Source: Zasmidium citrigriseum (Eukaryota > Ascomycota > Dothideomycetes > Mycosphaerellales > Mycosphaerellaceae). Taken from it: a stretch of 64,000 bases of DNA. The DNA is taken from NCBI GenBank assembly GCA_002786025.1, contig NHNW01000012.1, positions 496,001 to 560,000 of the forward strand, read 5' to 3'. Shown here one piece after another: positions 55,127 to 64,000 of this stretch. The notes below the pieces were generated by a model. The model was given only the letters and a program-made list of their open reading frames with translations, had not been told where the DNA came from and did no database searches. Every line of letters starts with the position of its first letter. Position 1 is the first letter of the stretch. Made by a program: the position numbers and the translations under genes.

Positions 55127-56317
55127 TCAATCGTATCTCGCTCTTTTCTCGTCTGAGCCTCTCCCTCCATCGTCTTCCCTCCGCCTTCTCTCGCCAATAG
55201 GGGCGGCGTTCGCGCCAGTCTTTTCTCTTCCACCACTCCTCTCGTCCGGCCTGAACCTGTCGTCCAGCCCATCGTAGTCCCTCTTCTTGCCTTCAAATTG
55301 GCCCCAACGACCAGTGTCCTCATTCTTGAGGTCTTTGTACTTGGTTCGACCCTTCTTCCCCAGCTTCGTCATATCTCGAATCCTCATGTACTCCGGCAAG
55401 ACCGACTTATCCCCGGCATCATCCACAAACTTGTGCCCAGCAATGTCACGATTGAGTGCCTGCTTGACCTCCTCGTCCTGGTCATCGGCGTTGAAGAAGG
55501 CGCCCTTGTGAAAGTACTTTTGCATGTACGCCATCTTGCCCTTGCCCTCGCGCTCCTCTGCTTGCTTCTCCAGACGCTCGCGGTCTTCGGCCTCTCTTTC
55601 TTCCGCAGTCATGTTCCTCCGTCTCTCGATCTCTTCCCGCTCTTTCTCCTTGGCAATGAGGGCTTCTCTGTCACGCTTTACTCGCTTGAGCTCACGAAGC
55701 TTCCAGGCTGCCTTCTCCGCGTCAGGGTCGACACCATCCTCATCGTCGACCTCGTCCTGTGGTGCATCGTCGTCGTCCCAGTATTTCTTGCCCGCCTTTC
55801 GCGCTGCTGCATCGCGTTCAATCTGCTGTTGTAGAAGCTCGTCGGCTTTTTCTTTGCGCTTTCGCTCCTCCTCGGCTGCCTTTTGTTCTTCGGACACCGC
55901 GGGCGTTGAAGCTTGCTGTTTTGCACGCTGAGCCTTGGACATGAACGTGGGCCTTAGCATAGGCTTCTTTGGCTCGTCATCTGAACTGCTGTCTTCCTCC
56001 TCTGAATCTTCCTCATCGTCCCCACTGCTGTCATCTTCACCCTCTGATTCTGACGATTCAGAGGCAGTGACGAAGCCTTCGAGGTCATCTTGCTTCGACT
56101 CGGCGGATCGAGGCAATGCAGACGCGCTTGATCTGCTGGCTTGCACTGGCAAGGACTGCTTCGGGAAGGAAGATGCTTTAGGTGGCGGTGCCTTCGTGGG
56201 TGGTGGTTGTTCTGCCTCGTTCTCGTCCTCCGATTCCTCGTCTGAAACCGGGTCCTCTGCGAGCACTTTCCCCGGGAAGTAGCGGTGGTTTCTTGCTGGT
56301 TGTTTGGTGAGGCCCAT
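55127..56317 (-). CDS. MFAP1-type splicing factor
   Basis: Single exon, 396 residues. The first 130 residues are acidic and disordered (SESEGEDDSSGDDEEDSEEE). The conserved MFAP1 C-terminal domain covers about residues 120-370: RPTFMSKAQRAK, a long charged helix with MTAEEREAEDRERLE, then KMAYMQKYFHKGAFF, VLPEYMRIRDMTKLGKKGRT and FRPDERSGG. MFAP1/Spp381-type proteins belong to the spliceosomal B complex, binding Prp38 and tri-snRNP factors in the nucleus. All the expected landmarks are present, including YxQKYxHKGAF. The gene is divergent from the one starting at 56508, sharing a promoter of 190 bp. Confidence 0.92.
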   Translation of the reverse strand: MGLTKQPARNHRYFPGKVLAEDPVSDEESEDENEAEQPPPTKAPPPKASSFPKQSLPVQASRSSASALPRSAESKQDDLEGFVTASESSESEGEDDSSGDDEEDSEEEDSSSDDEPKKPMLRPTFMSKAQRAKQQASTPAVSEEQKAAEEERKRKEKADELLQQQIERDAAARKAGKKYWDDDDAPQDEVDDEDGVDPDAEKAAWKLRELKRVKRDREALIAKEKEREEIERRRNMTAEEREAEDRERLEKQAEEREGKGKMAYMQKYFHKGAFFNADDQDEEVKQALNRDIAGHKFVDDAGDKSVLPEYMRIRDMTKLGKKGRTKYKDLKNEDTGRWGQFEGKKRDYDGLDDRFRPDERSGGREKTGANAAPIGERRRREDDGGRGSDEKRARYD

Positions 56318-56507
56318 GGTAATGATTGTCGAGATGGTTCAAGAGTTGAGGGTTGAGATTGAGTTGATCAAAAGCGGCGGCTTTAGCCTGCCGAAAATTA
56401 AGGTTTGCGTGGGGTTTGATGGCCGTTGAACTAAATTTCGATTAAGATCCCAACTTCTGACCTCAGTCCATTCCCATCTTCCCTCCTACAATTTCATAGC
56501 GAACACC

Positions 56508-57515
56508 ATGCCTCACAAGCATACAAGAAAGCGTGATGCGGACGAGAGAAAGTATGCGATATCATTTTGCGAGCCATGAATCTAGTCGCTAACAACAACA
56601 TCCAGTTTCGACCTCGCACCGCACCAGATCGCAAAACCACTCCCTTCATACGAGCAGAGTGTTAAGAAGAAATGGCAGAAGGGACAGAAGCAAGCGCAGG
56701 AGCAAAATACTTTGAAGCGGAAGAGGGGTACAACGGCCAAGTACAAGGAGGATGACACACCGCGTGCCTTTGCCAGGTTGATGCAGCTCCAAGCTGGCCA
56801 AAAACCTCGCTCTGGGCTGGACGATGGTAGCGATCGGAAATCTAAGAAGAAGCGAAAGGTTGAGGAAGCAGCGAAACTCGATTCTGAGAAACAGTCGAAA
56901 ACTACAGCGACGGATCCAAGGACCGGCGAAGTGCTGAAGATACTGCCAGGCGAGCGCATGTCGGAATTCGCTGCGCGGGTGAACCAAGCCCTGCCTGTCG
57001 GGGGACTCTCGCGGAAGGGCAAGACTTCGGATGGTCCAAAGGAGCGACAGACCAAGACCGAGAAACGTTTGCACAAGATGTACGCGGAATGGCGGGAGGA
57101 GGAAGCGCGGCGGAAAGAGAAGTTGGAAGAGTTGCAAGAACAACAGGAAGAGGAAGACGAGGAGAAGATGGCGGAGTACGGCGGTCAAGACATCCATTTA
57201 CCAAACTCGAACCGCAAATCGAAGAGAAAGCGCATGGTTGGAGAAATCGACGAAGACGAGGATGACCCATGGGCCGTGCTGAAAACGAAGAGACAGGCTC
57301 CTAAAGGATTGCACGATGTTGTGCAGGCGCCGCCCAGCATGAACGTCGTTCCCAAAGAAAAGTTCAAGGTTAAGAACGGCGCCAAAGTCAGCGTGGCAAA
57401 CGTACCCGGTGCCTCTGGTCTCAAGAGTTTGAAGCAGAGGGAGGAGTTGAGCGAGGCGAGGAGGGAGGTCATCGAACGTTACCGGGCCATGATGAAAGGC
57501 GGCGGGAGGCTATGA
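56508..57515 (+). CDS. UPF0653-like basic nucleolar-type protein
   Basis: Exon 1 56508-56551 and exon 2 56606-57515 join across a 54-bp intron (GTATGC...TCCAG). This gives 317 residues starting MPHKHTRKRDADERNFDLAP. The N-terminal block with FDLAPHQIAKPLPSYEQ, then KYKEDDTPRAFARLMQLQ, is shared by a fungal family listed as UPF0653 in my recollection. The rest is Lys/Arg/Glu-rich helices (KRLHKMYAEWREEEARRKEK, then EEDEEKMAEYGG). It ends with an EARREVIERYRAMMKGGG helix. Composition and the MPHKH start suggest a nucleolar ribosome-biogenesis protein; that role is inferred. Confidence 0.7.
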
Positions 57516-58481
57516 GAGATCATTACAGGCAGAAAGTCCAGTTTTGCTCTGCAAATGATCCTGCATACCGGAACATTCTTCTGGTTGGACGGCCCACCTG
57601 CACCAAGTTGAGGCACCCCCCTTTGCAACCCTCACAAGCATGCTCCCCTTCAGGCAGCTCGTGAGTGTTTTATCAGCGATCGATCTCATCCGTGCTGCCG
57701 CCATCGTTGATCGTTTGCGGAAGGTTTCTTCTGGATCGGCGGCCATGGTGAACGGCAGCTTTCACATGACAAAGTCATCCTTGGCGTGGCAAAGTTGGTA
57801 GCGGACGTTGCGAACAGTAATCTGGTGGATCAGAAAGAGTCTTCGGTGGAGTCAAAGGCTTCATGTCATCACAGCAAGCCGTGCAAGCCTGCGGCGCTCA
57901 GCCAGCGTGTGCGGGCGTCCACGTGGAAGCCATCGCCGCACCCGTCACCCGCGCCTAGGCCCTCGAAACGGACATCTACATGATGACACGGGACGTATTA
58001 TAGGGCCTGGAATAGCAGATTCTGCCATGTGCGCTCTAGGTCTCAGTAGGTTGAGCCGAATTCACCTACAATGCCAAGCTTTGGCTTTGTCCACCAAGTA
58101 CAATATCAAGGTTCAAGAACAAAGGCCCACGACCTGCGCTCAGTTTTTCGGCCATCAACAACAATACTAAGGTCCATCATGAGTCTCCGATTGTATGGTC
58201 TAGACTATATGTGTGCGGCTCGTTCCAATCTCCGCGGATTTTCTCTTTCTTCCATCAAGAACAACGACACAAACTCCGATCACACACACACACTCAAGCA
58301 AGACGAGCTTAAAAGCATCCACAACCACCACCGATCAACTTCTTCTCCTCACCAACGTTCACAAGTACCAACTACACTACACTCGCTCAGTAAGCCTCCA
58401 CCTCGGCGCCTCCTCATCGAGAGTCAGCAGCTAACACCCAGCACAGACTTCAGCTTCCCAGCAAAACCAACAACAATCAAA
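57516..58481. other. Intergenic region and spliced leader region of the repeat protein
   Basis: 57.5-58.1 kb has no supported gene. From about 58.2 kb the sequence is a CA-rich leader with a short CA tract (58275-58290). A likely 5'-UTR intron is 58390-58446 (GTAAGC at the start, GCTAAC branch, CACAG end), just before the ATG at 58482. Confidence 0.5.
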
Positions 58482-58766
58482 ATGGGCCGTATCTCCGCAC
58501 TCACTGGTGGTCCCTGCACCCTGCAGAAGAGCCACGGACGTGTCTCCGCTCTCACTGGCGGTCCCTGCACGCTCCAGAAGAGCCATGGACGCATCTCCGC
58601 CCTTACCGGTGGCCCATGCGCTCTCCAGGGCCGTATCTCTGCCCTCACCGGCGGCCCATGCAGCATCCAAGGCCGTATCTCCGCCTTGACCGGTGGTCCT
58701 TGCACTCTTCAGGGCCGCATCTCCGCTCTGACCGGCGGCCCATGCACCATCCAGCGCAACGAGTAA
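58482..58766 (+). CDS. Tandem-repeat small protein with six GRISALTGGPC units
   Basis: The 94-residue protein is almost wholly repeats. Six units have the core G-R-(I/V)-S-A-L-T-G-G-P-C followed by (T/A/S)-(L/I)-Q. The first two units are 17 residues (with a KSH spacer), the rest 14; the tail is RNE. The ATG has a strong context (CAAAATGGG) after a CA-rich leader with a probable intron. There is no signal peptide and no membrane segment. One Cys per unit, always after GGP, gives six Cys. Repeat units are similar in DNA too, with mostly third-position changes, which suggests selection on the peptide. I do not recognise the family. A repeat precursor, a metal or thiol binder, or a structural repeat are possibilities, none shown. 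Confidence 0.8.
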   Translation: MGRISALTGGPCTLQKSHGRVSALTGGPCTLQKSHGRISALTGGPCALQGRISALTGGPCSIQGRISALTGGPCTLQGRISALTGGPCTIQRNE

Positions 58767-59387
58767 ATGCTCTCTTACCTAGTATGAGAGCACTCGGGGG
58801 AGGAATCGAACGAGCTTGCCTGGGATAGGCAAATCGACCAAGTCTCGACCGGCGACATGTTGAGACGAGGCAAGCGACGACGATGACTTCCGCGAGCGAC
58901 AATCTGTCTCTTTTGCATCTGGTTGGCCGCACACCATCATCGAGAATAAAAAAATCTTTGGCTTGGTTCTTATCTATGGATGGACGTCTCTAACGGAGAC
59001 CTGGGAGTTCATCTCAGTGTGGGCGAGGCCTTGCTGGTCCTTTGGGGTCTGCAATGGTCTGGTCTGCGCTTTTGGGGCATTGGTTCAGAAAACCACATAG
59101 AAAATTGAGAATACTGTTCCCTTCTCACATGCTTGTCTTTCATTTCGCCATTCACTCAACGATCGTCCATCAGCCTCTGTTACAGTGCACTCATGAGCTT
59201 GCATATGCCTGATTGAATATGCTCAAGCTTGTGATATTGTTCGAATGAATGTCCATTGTTCCTACCATGTTGGGCTGTTCCTGCCTCAGGCACCCACGGA
59301 TCGTCGGCCAAGTCTGCGAAGCGAGAGCTTAACGCGACTTCACTTCTTCCCATCAACCACATCCAACGCAGTGCTGCTGGCCACAAA
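58767..59387. other. Intergenic region, no gene seen
   Basis: 3' region of the repeat protein gene (AATAAA at about 58945) and promoter of the cyclophilin gene. No gene seen. Confidence 0.5.
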
Positions 59388-61176
59388 ATGGGCAAAGGTG
59401 AGTCGCATAAGATCTCAATGTAACTGAAATATACTGACGGCTCATAGGCACTGACAAGCTGTACGTAAGTTTCATTGCGACAAGCGCCTGACGCGACAAT
59501 CACTGATCCTTCTGCCACAGATCACCCACAGCGAGTGGTCAAGCGAGGATGCCTTCTCCGCGAGCGCAGGCGCGAATGCGCGCAAGTCCGCGAATGCTGG
59601 CGCGGGAGCGAACTTCAAACGGCTTCCATTCAACTTCTGCGCCGTCTCCCTCCAGCCCTTCGAGCACCCGGTGTGCACGAGCGACGGCACCATCTTCGAC
59701 CTGACGAACATTCTTCCTTGGTTGAAAAAGCACGGAACAAATCCGGTGAATGGACAGCCCCTCAAGAGTTCCGATCTGATCAAGCTCAACTTTGTAAAGA
59801 ATGAGGAAGGCGAGTATGTGGACCCTGTGACCTTCAAGGTTATCACGGACAATACACATTTGGTTGCTCTCAAGAATACTGGAAATGTCTTCAGTTACGA
59901 TACCGTAGAGAGGCTGAACATCAAGGCAAAGAACTGGCAAGACTTGATCAGCGATGAGGCGTTCAAGCGCAGCGATATCATCACCTTGCAGGATCCCCAG
60001 AACGTCGAGTCGAGGAATCTGAGCCAATTCAAATATCTACAAGAGGGCACAAGTACCCTCACTGCCGAGCAGGAAGCTGAGCGTAGCGCTGGCGTCAATG
60101 ACCAGAACCTGGGTTCCGCAGCGAAGATTCTGAAGGCTAAGGAAGCCGTTGCGAAGGCTCGGGCAGAGCGCGAGAGGTCACAAGCGAATGGCTCTGCTGA
60201 ATCGCAGGCCCTTGCAAATGCCCGTAAAGCTCATGCTGAAGTCGCAAAGTCCTCGAAAGCCTCCAGGCCAGTGCCACACAATGCTGCCCAGTACACGACC
60301 GGCCAAGCGGCAGCTTCATTCACCAGCACAGGACTCACGCCATCTACCTCGACAGACCGCGCCATTATGAGCGACGAAGAGTACATGCTCAAGCCGAAGC
60401 GTGTTAAGCAGAAAGGTTATGCTCGCCTCTCGACTAATCTCGGAGCCATGAACATCGAACTGTATCCGGAGTATGCGCCAAAGGCTGTTTGGAACTTCAT
60501 CCAACTCGCAAAGCGCGACTACTACAAAGGTGTCTCATTCCACAGAAATATCAAGAGCTTCATGATTCAAGGCGGCGATCCCAGCGGTACTGGACGGGGC
60601 GGTCAATCCTGCTGGGGCAAAAGTTTCTCCGACGAATTTGAGGGTCCTCTGACTCATGACGGGAGAGGCGTAATGTCAATGGCGAACAAGGGCAAAGATA
60701 CGAACACCAGCCAATTCTTCATCCTCTACAAAGCTGCAGCACATCTAAATCGGAAACATACGATCTTTGGCCGTGTAATCGATGGCCTGGACACTCTTGA
60801 CAGACTGGAAAAGGTGCCCATCGATGACAAGAGCCGGCCACTCGAGGATTGCTTGATCGAGGATGTGACTGTCTACGTCGATCCATTCGAGGACTTCTTG
60901 AAGCAGCGGTCCGACAAGGAGGCAGAGGAGGCTAGAAAGGAGCAACTCAAGAGGGAAGGCGGTGCGGAGGACGACAAGACCACTTGGACTGGCAAGAGGA
61001 TACGAGCCGACGGCAAAATCGAGAGTTCCGGAGGAAGTGGAGTCGGCAAATACCTCAAGCAGGCCAACACTCCTCCGGCTGAGGACGAGATCATCGGCGA
61101 ATGGGACGAGCCAGAACCACCCCCGACGAAGAAGTCGAAGAAGGGCGGTGGCTTTGGCAACTTCGACGCTTGGTGA
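59388..61176 (+). CDS. CYP8: U-box peptidyl-prolyl isomerase (PPIL2/Cyp8)
   Basis: Exon 1 (59388-59397) encodes MGK plus one base, exon 2 (59448-59464) is 17 bp and exon 3 is 59521-61176. Introns are 50 and 56 bp and the product has 560 residues. It starts MGKGTDKLYITHSEWSSEDA, the standard start of the PPIL2 family. A degenerate U-box spans about 42-115 (PFNFCAVSLQPFEHPVCT, then FDLTNILPWLKKHGTNPV). The cyclophilin domain covers about 305-465 (GAMNIELYPEYAPKAVWNFI, FHRNIKSFMIQGGDPSGTG, QSCWGKSFSDEF, NTSQFFILYKAAAHLN). The first strand motif FHRxxxxFMIQGG carries the catalytic Arg. It acts in the nucleus as a spliceosome-linked isomerase with possible ubiquitin-ligase function. The tail is Lys-rich (PTKKSKKGGGFGNFDAW). 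Tiny first exons are a risk for automated annotation. Confidence 0.93.
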
Positions 61177-61981
61177 TTGGAGAACAGTGGAGGCAACGCT
61201 GCCATTGCCAATGTGGCCACTTATCAACTGGTCTCAGTATATCTTCCTCTTCATGATACCCTCTTGTCTGTCACATGCACTCCATCACTTTCGTCTCTCT
61301 GCCATTCCCATCTATTCATCACCTTGCCGCCTCTCGAAGTCAATCTTCCCCTCGCTTCGTTCAAGCCTTTCGATTTTTCCCTACCTGTAGCTCACCCCCT
61401 TTCTGACATCACTCTTGCCTTCAGTTCATTTCCTTCTTGGAATTACTCTTGCCTTCATTTTGACCCCTTCTTGAAGTCGCTCTTGACTTCACTTTAGCTT
61501 CTTCTGGGCCTCACTGTCCTCTTCACTGTGTTCTTGGCACCGCGCGAATTTGCATATGATCAGGGTCCACAGGCAGGCACTGCGACTCGGCAACCAGGCC
61601 ACACTACAGCCTCGCCGGAAGTGCGATATCTTCTGGCCACCGATTCCTCGCGCAGACAACTGCGCCCTTTTCACCTACGGTTTCAAGATCTCCGGTATCA
61701 AAGGTATTCCGCCCTCCACAAGGTACGTGCCCCCTCTCCAAGCTCTAAGCAGCTCGCGACTGACACCACTGCTTCACTCTAGCTAGCACATGCTCAAGAC
61801 CCTTCACTGCCATCACGCCATCGGCAAGACGGCAGCGCACAGGCCACCGGCGGCAGTATATCTTCGACCTTCTGGTCTTCTTCAACCTAACCCTCTACAC
61901 CCCACTTCAACACATCCGCTTCGCCTCGTCCACCTTGATCCGACCTCCACTCAAGCACTTCCATACCTAGTCAAGCCCACC
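61177..61981. other. Intergenic region with pyrimidine-rich repeats and a leader ORF
   Basis: 61.2-61.5 kb is CT-rich with recurring CTTGCCTTC and CTTCTTG words. A short ORF from the ATG at 61550 or 61556 (MIRVHRQALRLG, then KCDIFWPPIPRADNCALFTYG) is followed by a probable intron 61723-61782, after which a stop comes at once. It may be an upstream ORF of the GTPase transcript or a very small gene; nothing decides between them. Confidence 0.35.
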
Positions 61982-64000
61982 ATGGACCGTGACGAAGTGG
62001 TCCGTGGTGCCTCAGCGGAGCCAGGCACGCCGACGGCGTCCAAGCGTGGCCGCTCTCAGACGCCCGACCCCGACTCCCTCTTCGTCTCGGAGACTCCATC
62101 TGCACCTGGCAGAGGTATGTCGGCAAAGTGCCCTCATGAAGACGAGATGCTGACATGTGCTATAGCTTCAAAGCGGCCCAAGGTCGAAGAGGCCACCCCG
62201 ACTCCAGTAACGCCTCCACCGACCGAGCTTTCTTCGTCGCAGCCCGCCAGCTCGCCTGACGAGGTTGCCATGCAACTCGATCCGCCTACCACCTCCGAAG
62301 CCCTTGAAGAGGGCGCCCAGCAGCCGACTCCAGCTTCCTCACTCCCGGCCAGCGAGGGCACCTCCGAGACCACTCCAGAGACAAACCGCGACGGCGCCAG
62401 CGAGTCCATTCAGGCCAACACAAGCAGCCTCAAGATCAAGGAAGAGATTCGTCTCCTGCACATCAAGCCCGTTTCACTGCCAGCAAACTGCCCCCGCCTC
62501 GCTGCATTTCATCCATTCTCCGAGGAGACAGAGAAAGATGCGGCGAAGGTATGCAACGACTTCATCGCGGCATACGAGCAACTCAAGATTGCTGGATTCG
62601 ACAACAAGGAGATCGAGAGCATTTGCAAGCAGCTCATCGCATTCCGTGATGTGAGATCCCACTATCCGCCAACGAGGCCAGTCGCGCTTGCCGGTAAGCT
62701 TTTCAATGGCACAGAATTGAATATACTCCTGTCAGATGCATGCTAACATTTCAAGGTCCCATGGGAGCCGGCAAATCGAGAACCATCAACTCGATCCTTG
62801 ACCAACCAGGCCTAGCGCTCGATAGCGACGCCTCCGACCGTGGAACTAACGTCGTGCATGAGTACCTTGGCCCCGAGCATGATCAGTCGGTGAAGTACCG
62901 AGTCAACGTGGTGTACTACTCTCTTTCACGACTCAACGCTCGTATTGCCGACATTGTCAAGTCCATCTACGAAAAGCTGGCGCTGGATACCGAGGAGGCC
63001 GAGGATATCGAGCAGGAGGATCGCGACGACATCATAGCAAAGTACAACAGCGCACTGAGCTTCTTCCGCGTTACGCTCTGCGAGCGAGAGGGCTTTGAGA
63101 CGCGAGACGACGCTGTGGCGTTCTTCGAGAACCATTTCGGGGACGACACCGCACAAGAGGACCTCGTCGAGATTCTTGAAGACTACTTCCGCCACTTCAA
63201 GGTTTCCCGCAACGTTGTCAACGATGTTGAGTCACATATTGCGCACGACGAGAACCAGCTGTCCCAGGTCTTCGCTCAAGTGTCCAAGCCTCGAGACGCG
63301 GAGTTCACGAAAGCCCACCCCTGGCCTATCATCGAGAAGATCCAGGTCAGAGTGCGCGACAGTGAGATACTGAAGAAGGGCGCCGTTCTGGCCGATACGC
63401 CTGGTGTTGCTGATGCTGATCAGCTTGTGGTCAGCAACACTACCGCCTATCTTGAGAACGTAGATGTGGTGTTGCTTGTCTCGCCCATCTTGCGCACCCA
63501 ACGCCTGAATGATCTTAACGACATTTTGCGTACCTGCTTGGCGCTCAACAAAGCTGAGAGCACATATCTGGTCATGACTAAGATTGACCAGAAGGACCCC
63601 ATCAAGGGACACGAGAGAGATCAGCTCAAGCCGGATTTTCGACATGCTTTGGAGACCGCCGAAGCGAAGTTTGACGAGCTCACGAACGAGAAGACCAGAC
63701 TCGAGGCCAAGAACGCAAGTCTTATGGGTCGTCTCAACGAACCCGCCGTGATCGCGGACTTCCAGGAGACCTTCAAGCGTCTTCAGCAACTGCCTACTTT
63801 GATCAAGGAACAGGAGTCACTCATGTTCCAGGCCGCCGTTCAGGCGCGCAACTTTGACACGGCAGACTTGCTGCGAGGCAAGTTCAGAGAGCTGTCGAAG
63901 TCCGGTCGAGCCCCTGACCTAAAGACCATCTTCGTCTCCAACGAGGAGTACTACGCCCACCTTCAAGGCAAGCCTTCCAGACTTGATCTTAACACGACAG
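61982..64000 (+). CDS. Dynamin-like P-loop GTPase, 5' part (3' end outside window)
   Basis: Exons 61982-62114, 62166-62693 and 62756 onward, with introns of 51 and 62 bp; open to the window's end (about 635 residues visible). The first 200 residues are disordered, with SKRGRSQTPDPDS and Thr/Pro/Glu-rich stretches. The GTPase domain begins near residue 215: GPMGAGKSRTINSIL (P loop, GxxxxGKS), then a Thr in DRGTNVV, ADTPGVADAD (DxxG) and MTKIDQKD (T/NKxD). The intron 62694-62755 falls just before the P loop. The long helical insert between P loop and DTPG with YYSLSRLNARI is like fungal proteins compared with the nuclear GTPase SLIP-GC and dynamins. Cellular role unknown. Confidence 0.82.

Noticed and set aside
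58482..58766. CRISPR-like or non-coding minisatellite
   Set aside because: Unit lengths are multiples of three, the frame is kept with a good ATG and stop, and unit differences are mostly silent. CRISPR does not occur in fungi.

Overview
The window is nuclear DNA of a filamentous ascomycete (Pezizomycotina; the gene content fits a Dothideomycete, but the species is not identifiable from sequence alone). The evidence is short introns of about 50-65 bp with GT-AG ends and CTAAC/CTGAC-like branch sites, compact genes on both strands, fungal families (D-arabinono-1,4-lactone oxidase, hybrid histidine kinase, YMC020W-like hydrolase, secreted GMC oxidoreductase), and a block of DNA with the signature of repeat-induced point mutation (RIP).

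Layout. 1-13 kb: C-terminal part of an NRDE2-like protein, an unknown two-exon gene, a proline-rich protein, an F-box protein, a short-chain dehydrogenase with His in place of the catalytic Tyr, a fungal protein of unknown function, a small membrane ORF and a large alpha/beta hydrolase. 13.2-26.2 kb: a secreted sulfatase gene cut in two by an 11,194-bp insertion (14462-25655). The insertion has an 8-bp target duplication and about 22-bp terminal inverted repeats, as hAT-type DNA transposons do. Removing the insert plus one duplication copy restores the sulfatase frame exactly. Inside it, between two perfect 14-bp inverted repeats (14605-14618 and 25484-25497), lies about 10.9 kb in which CpA and TpG are almost absent while CpG is kept, so ATG, TTG, CTG and TGA hardly occur and no gene is open. 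A RecQ/DEAD-like helicase relic can still be read on the + strand. 26.3-31.9 kb: an intron-bearing tRNA-like gene, an aldo/keto reductase, ALO1, RPS25 and an ARL3/ARFRP1 GTPase.

32-46 kb: a hybrid histidine kinase whose four exons join in frame except for two in-frame stops of RIP type, a membrane-anchored coiled-coil protein, a small secreted cysteine-containing protein (effector candidate), a LITAF-domain protein, an AT-hook protein, a small Ser/Thr-rich protein and a six-exon secreted GMC oxidoreductase. 46.9-64 kb: the very large TFIIIC subunit TFC3 (2575 residues, with an internal 60-residue tandem duplication), an MFAP1 splicing factor, a basic nucleolar-type protein, a striking 94-residue protein made of six GRISALTGGPC repeats, a U-box cyclophilin (PPIL2/Cyp8) and the 5' part of a dynamin-like P-loop GTPase running off the window.

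The housekeeping genes do not form one pathway; this is ordinary fungal chromosome arm gene order interrupted by one nested, RIP-inactivated transposon island. The most unusual items are the nested 11-kb element with sharply bounded RIP, the repeat peptide at 58482-58766, and the histidine kinase with two RIP-like nonsense changes.
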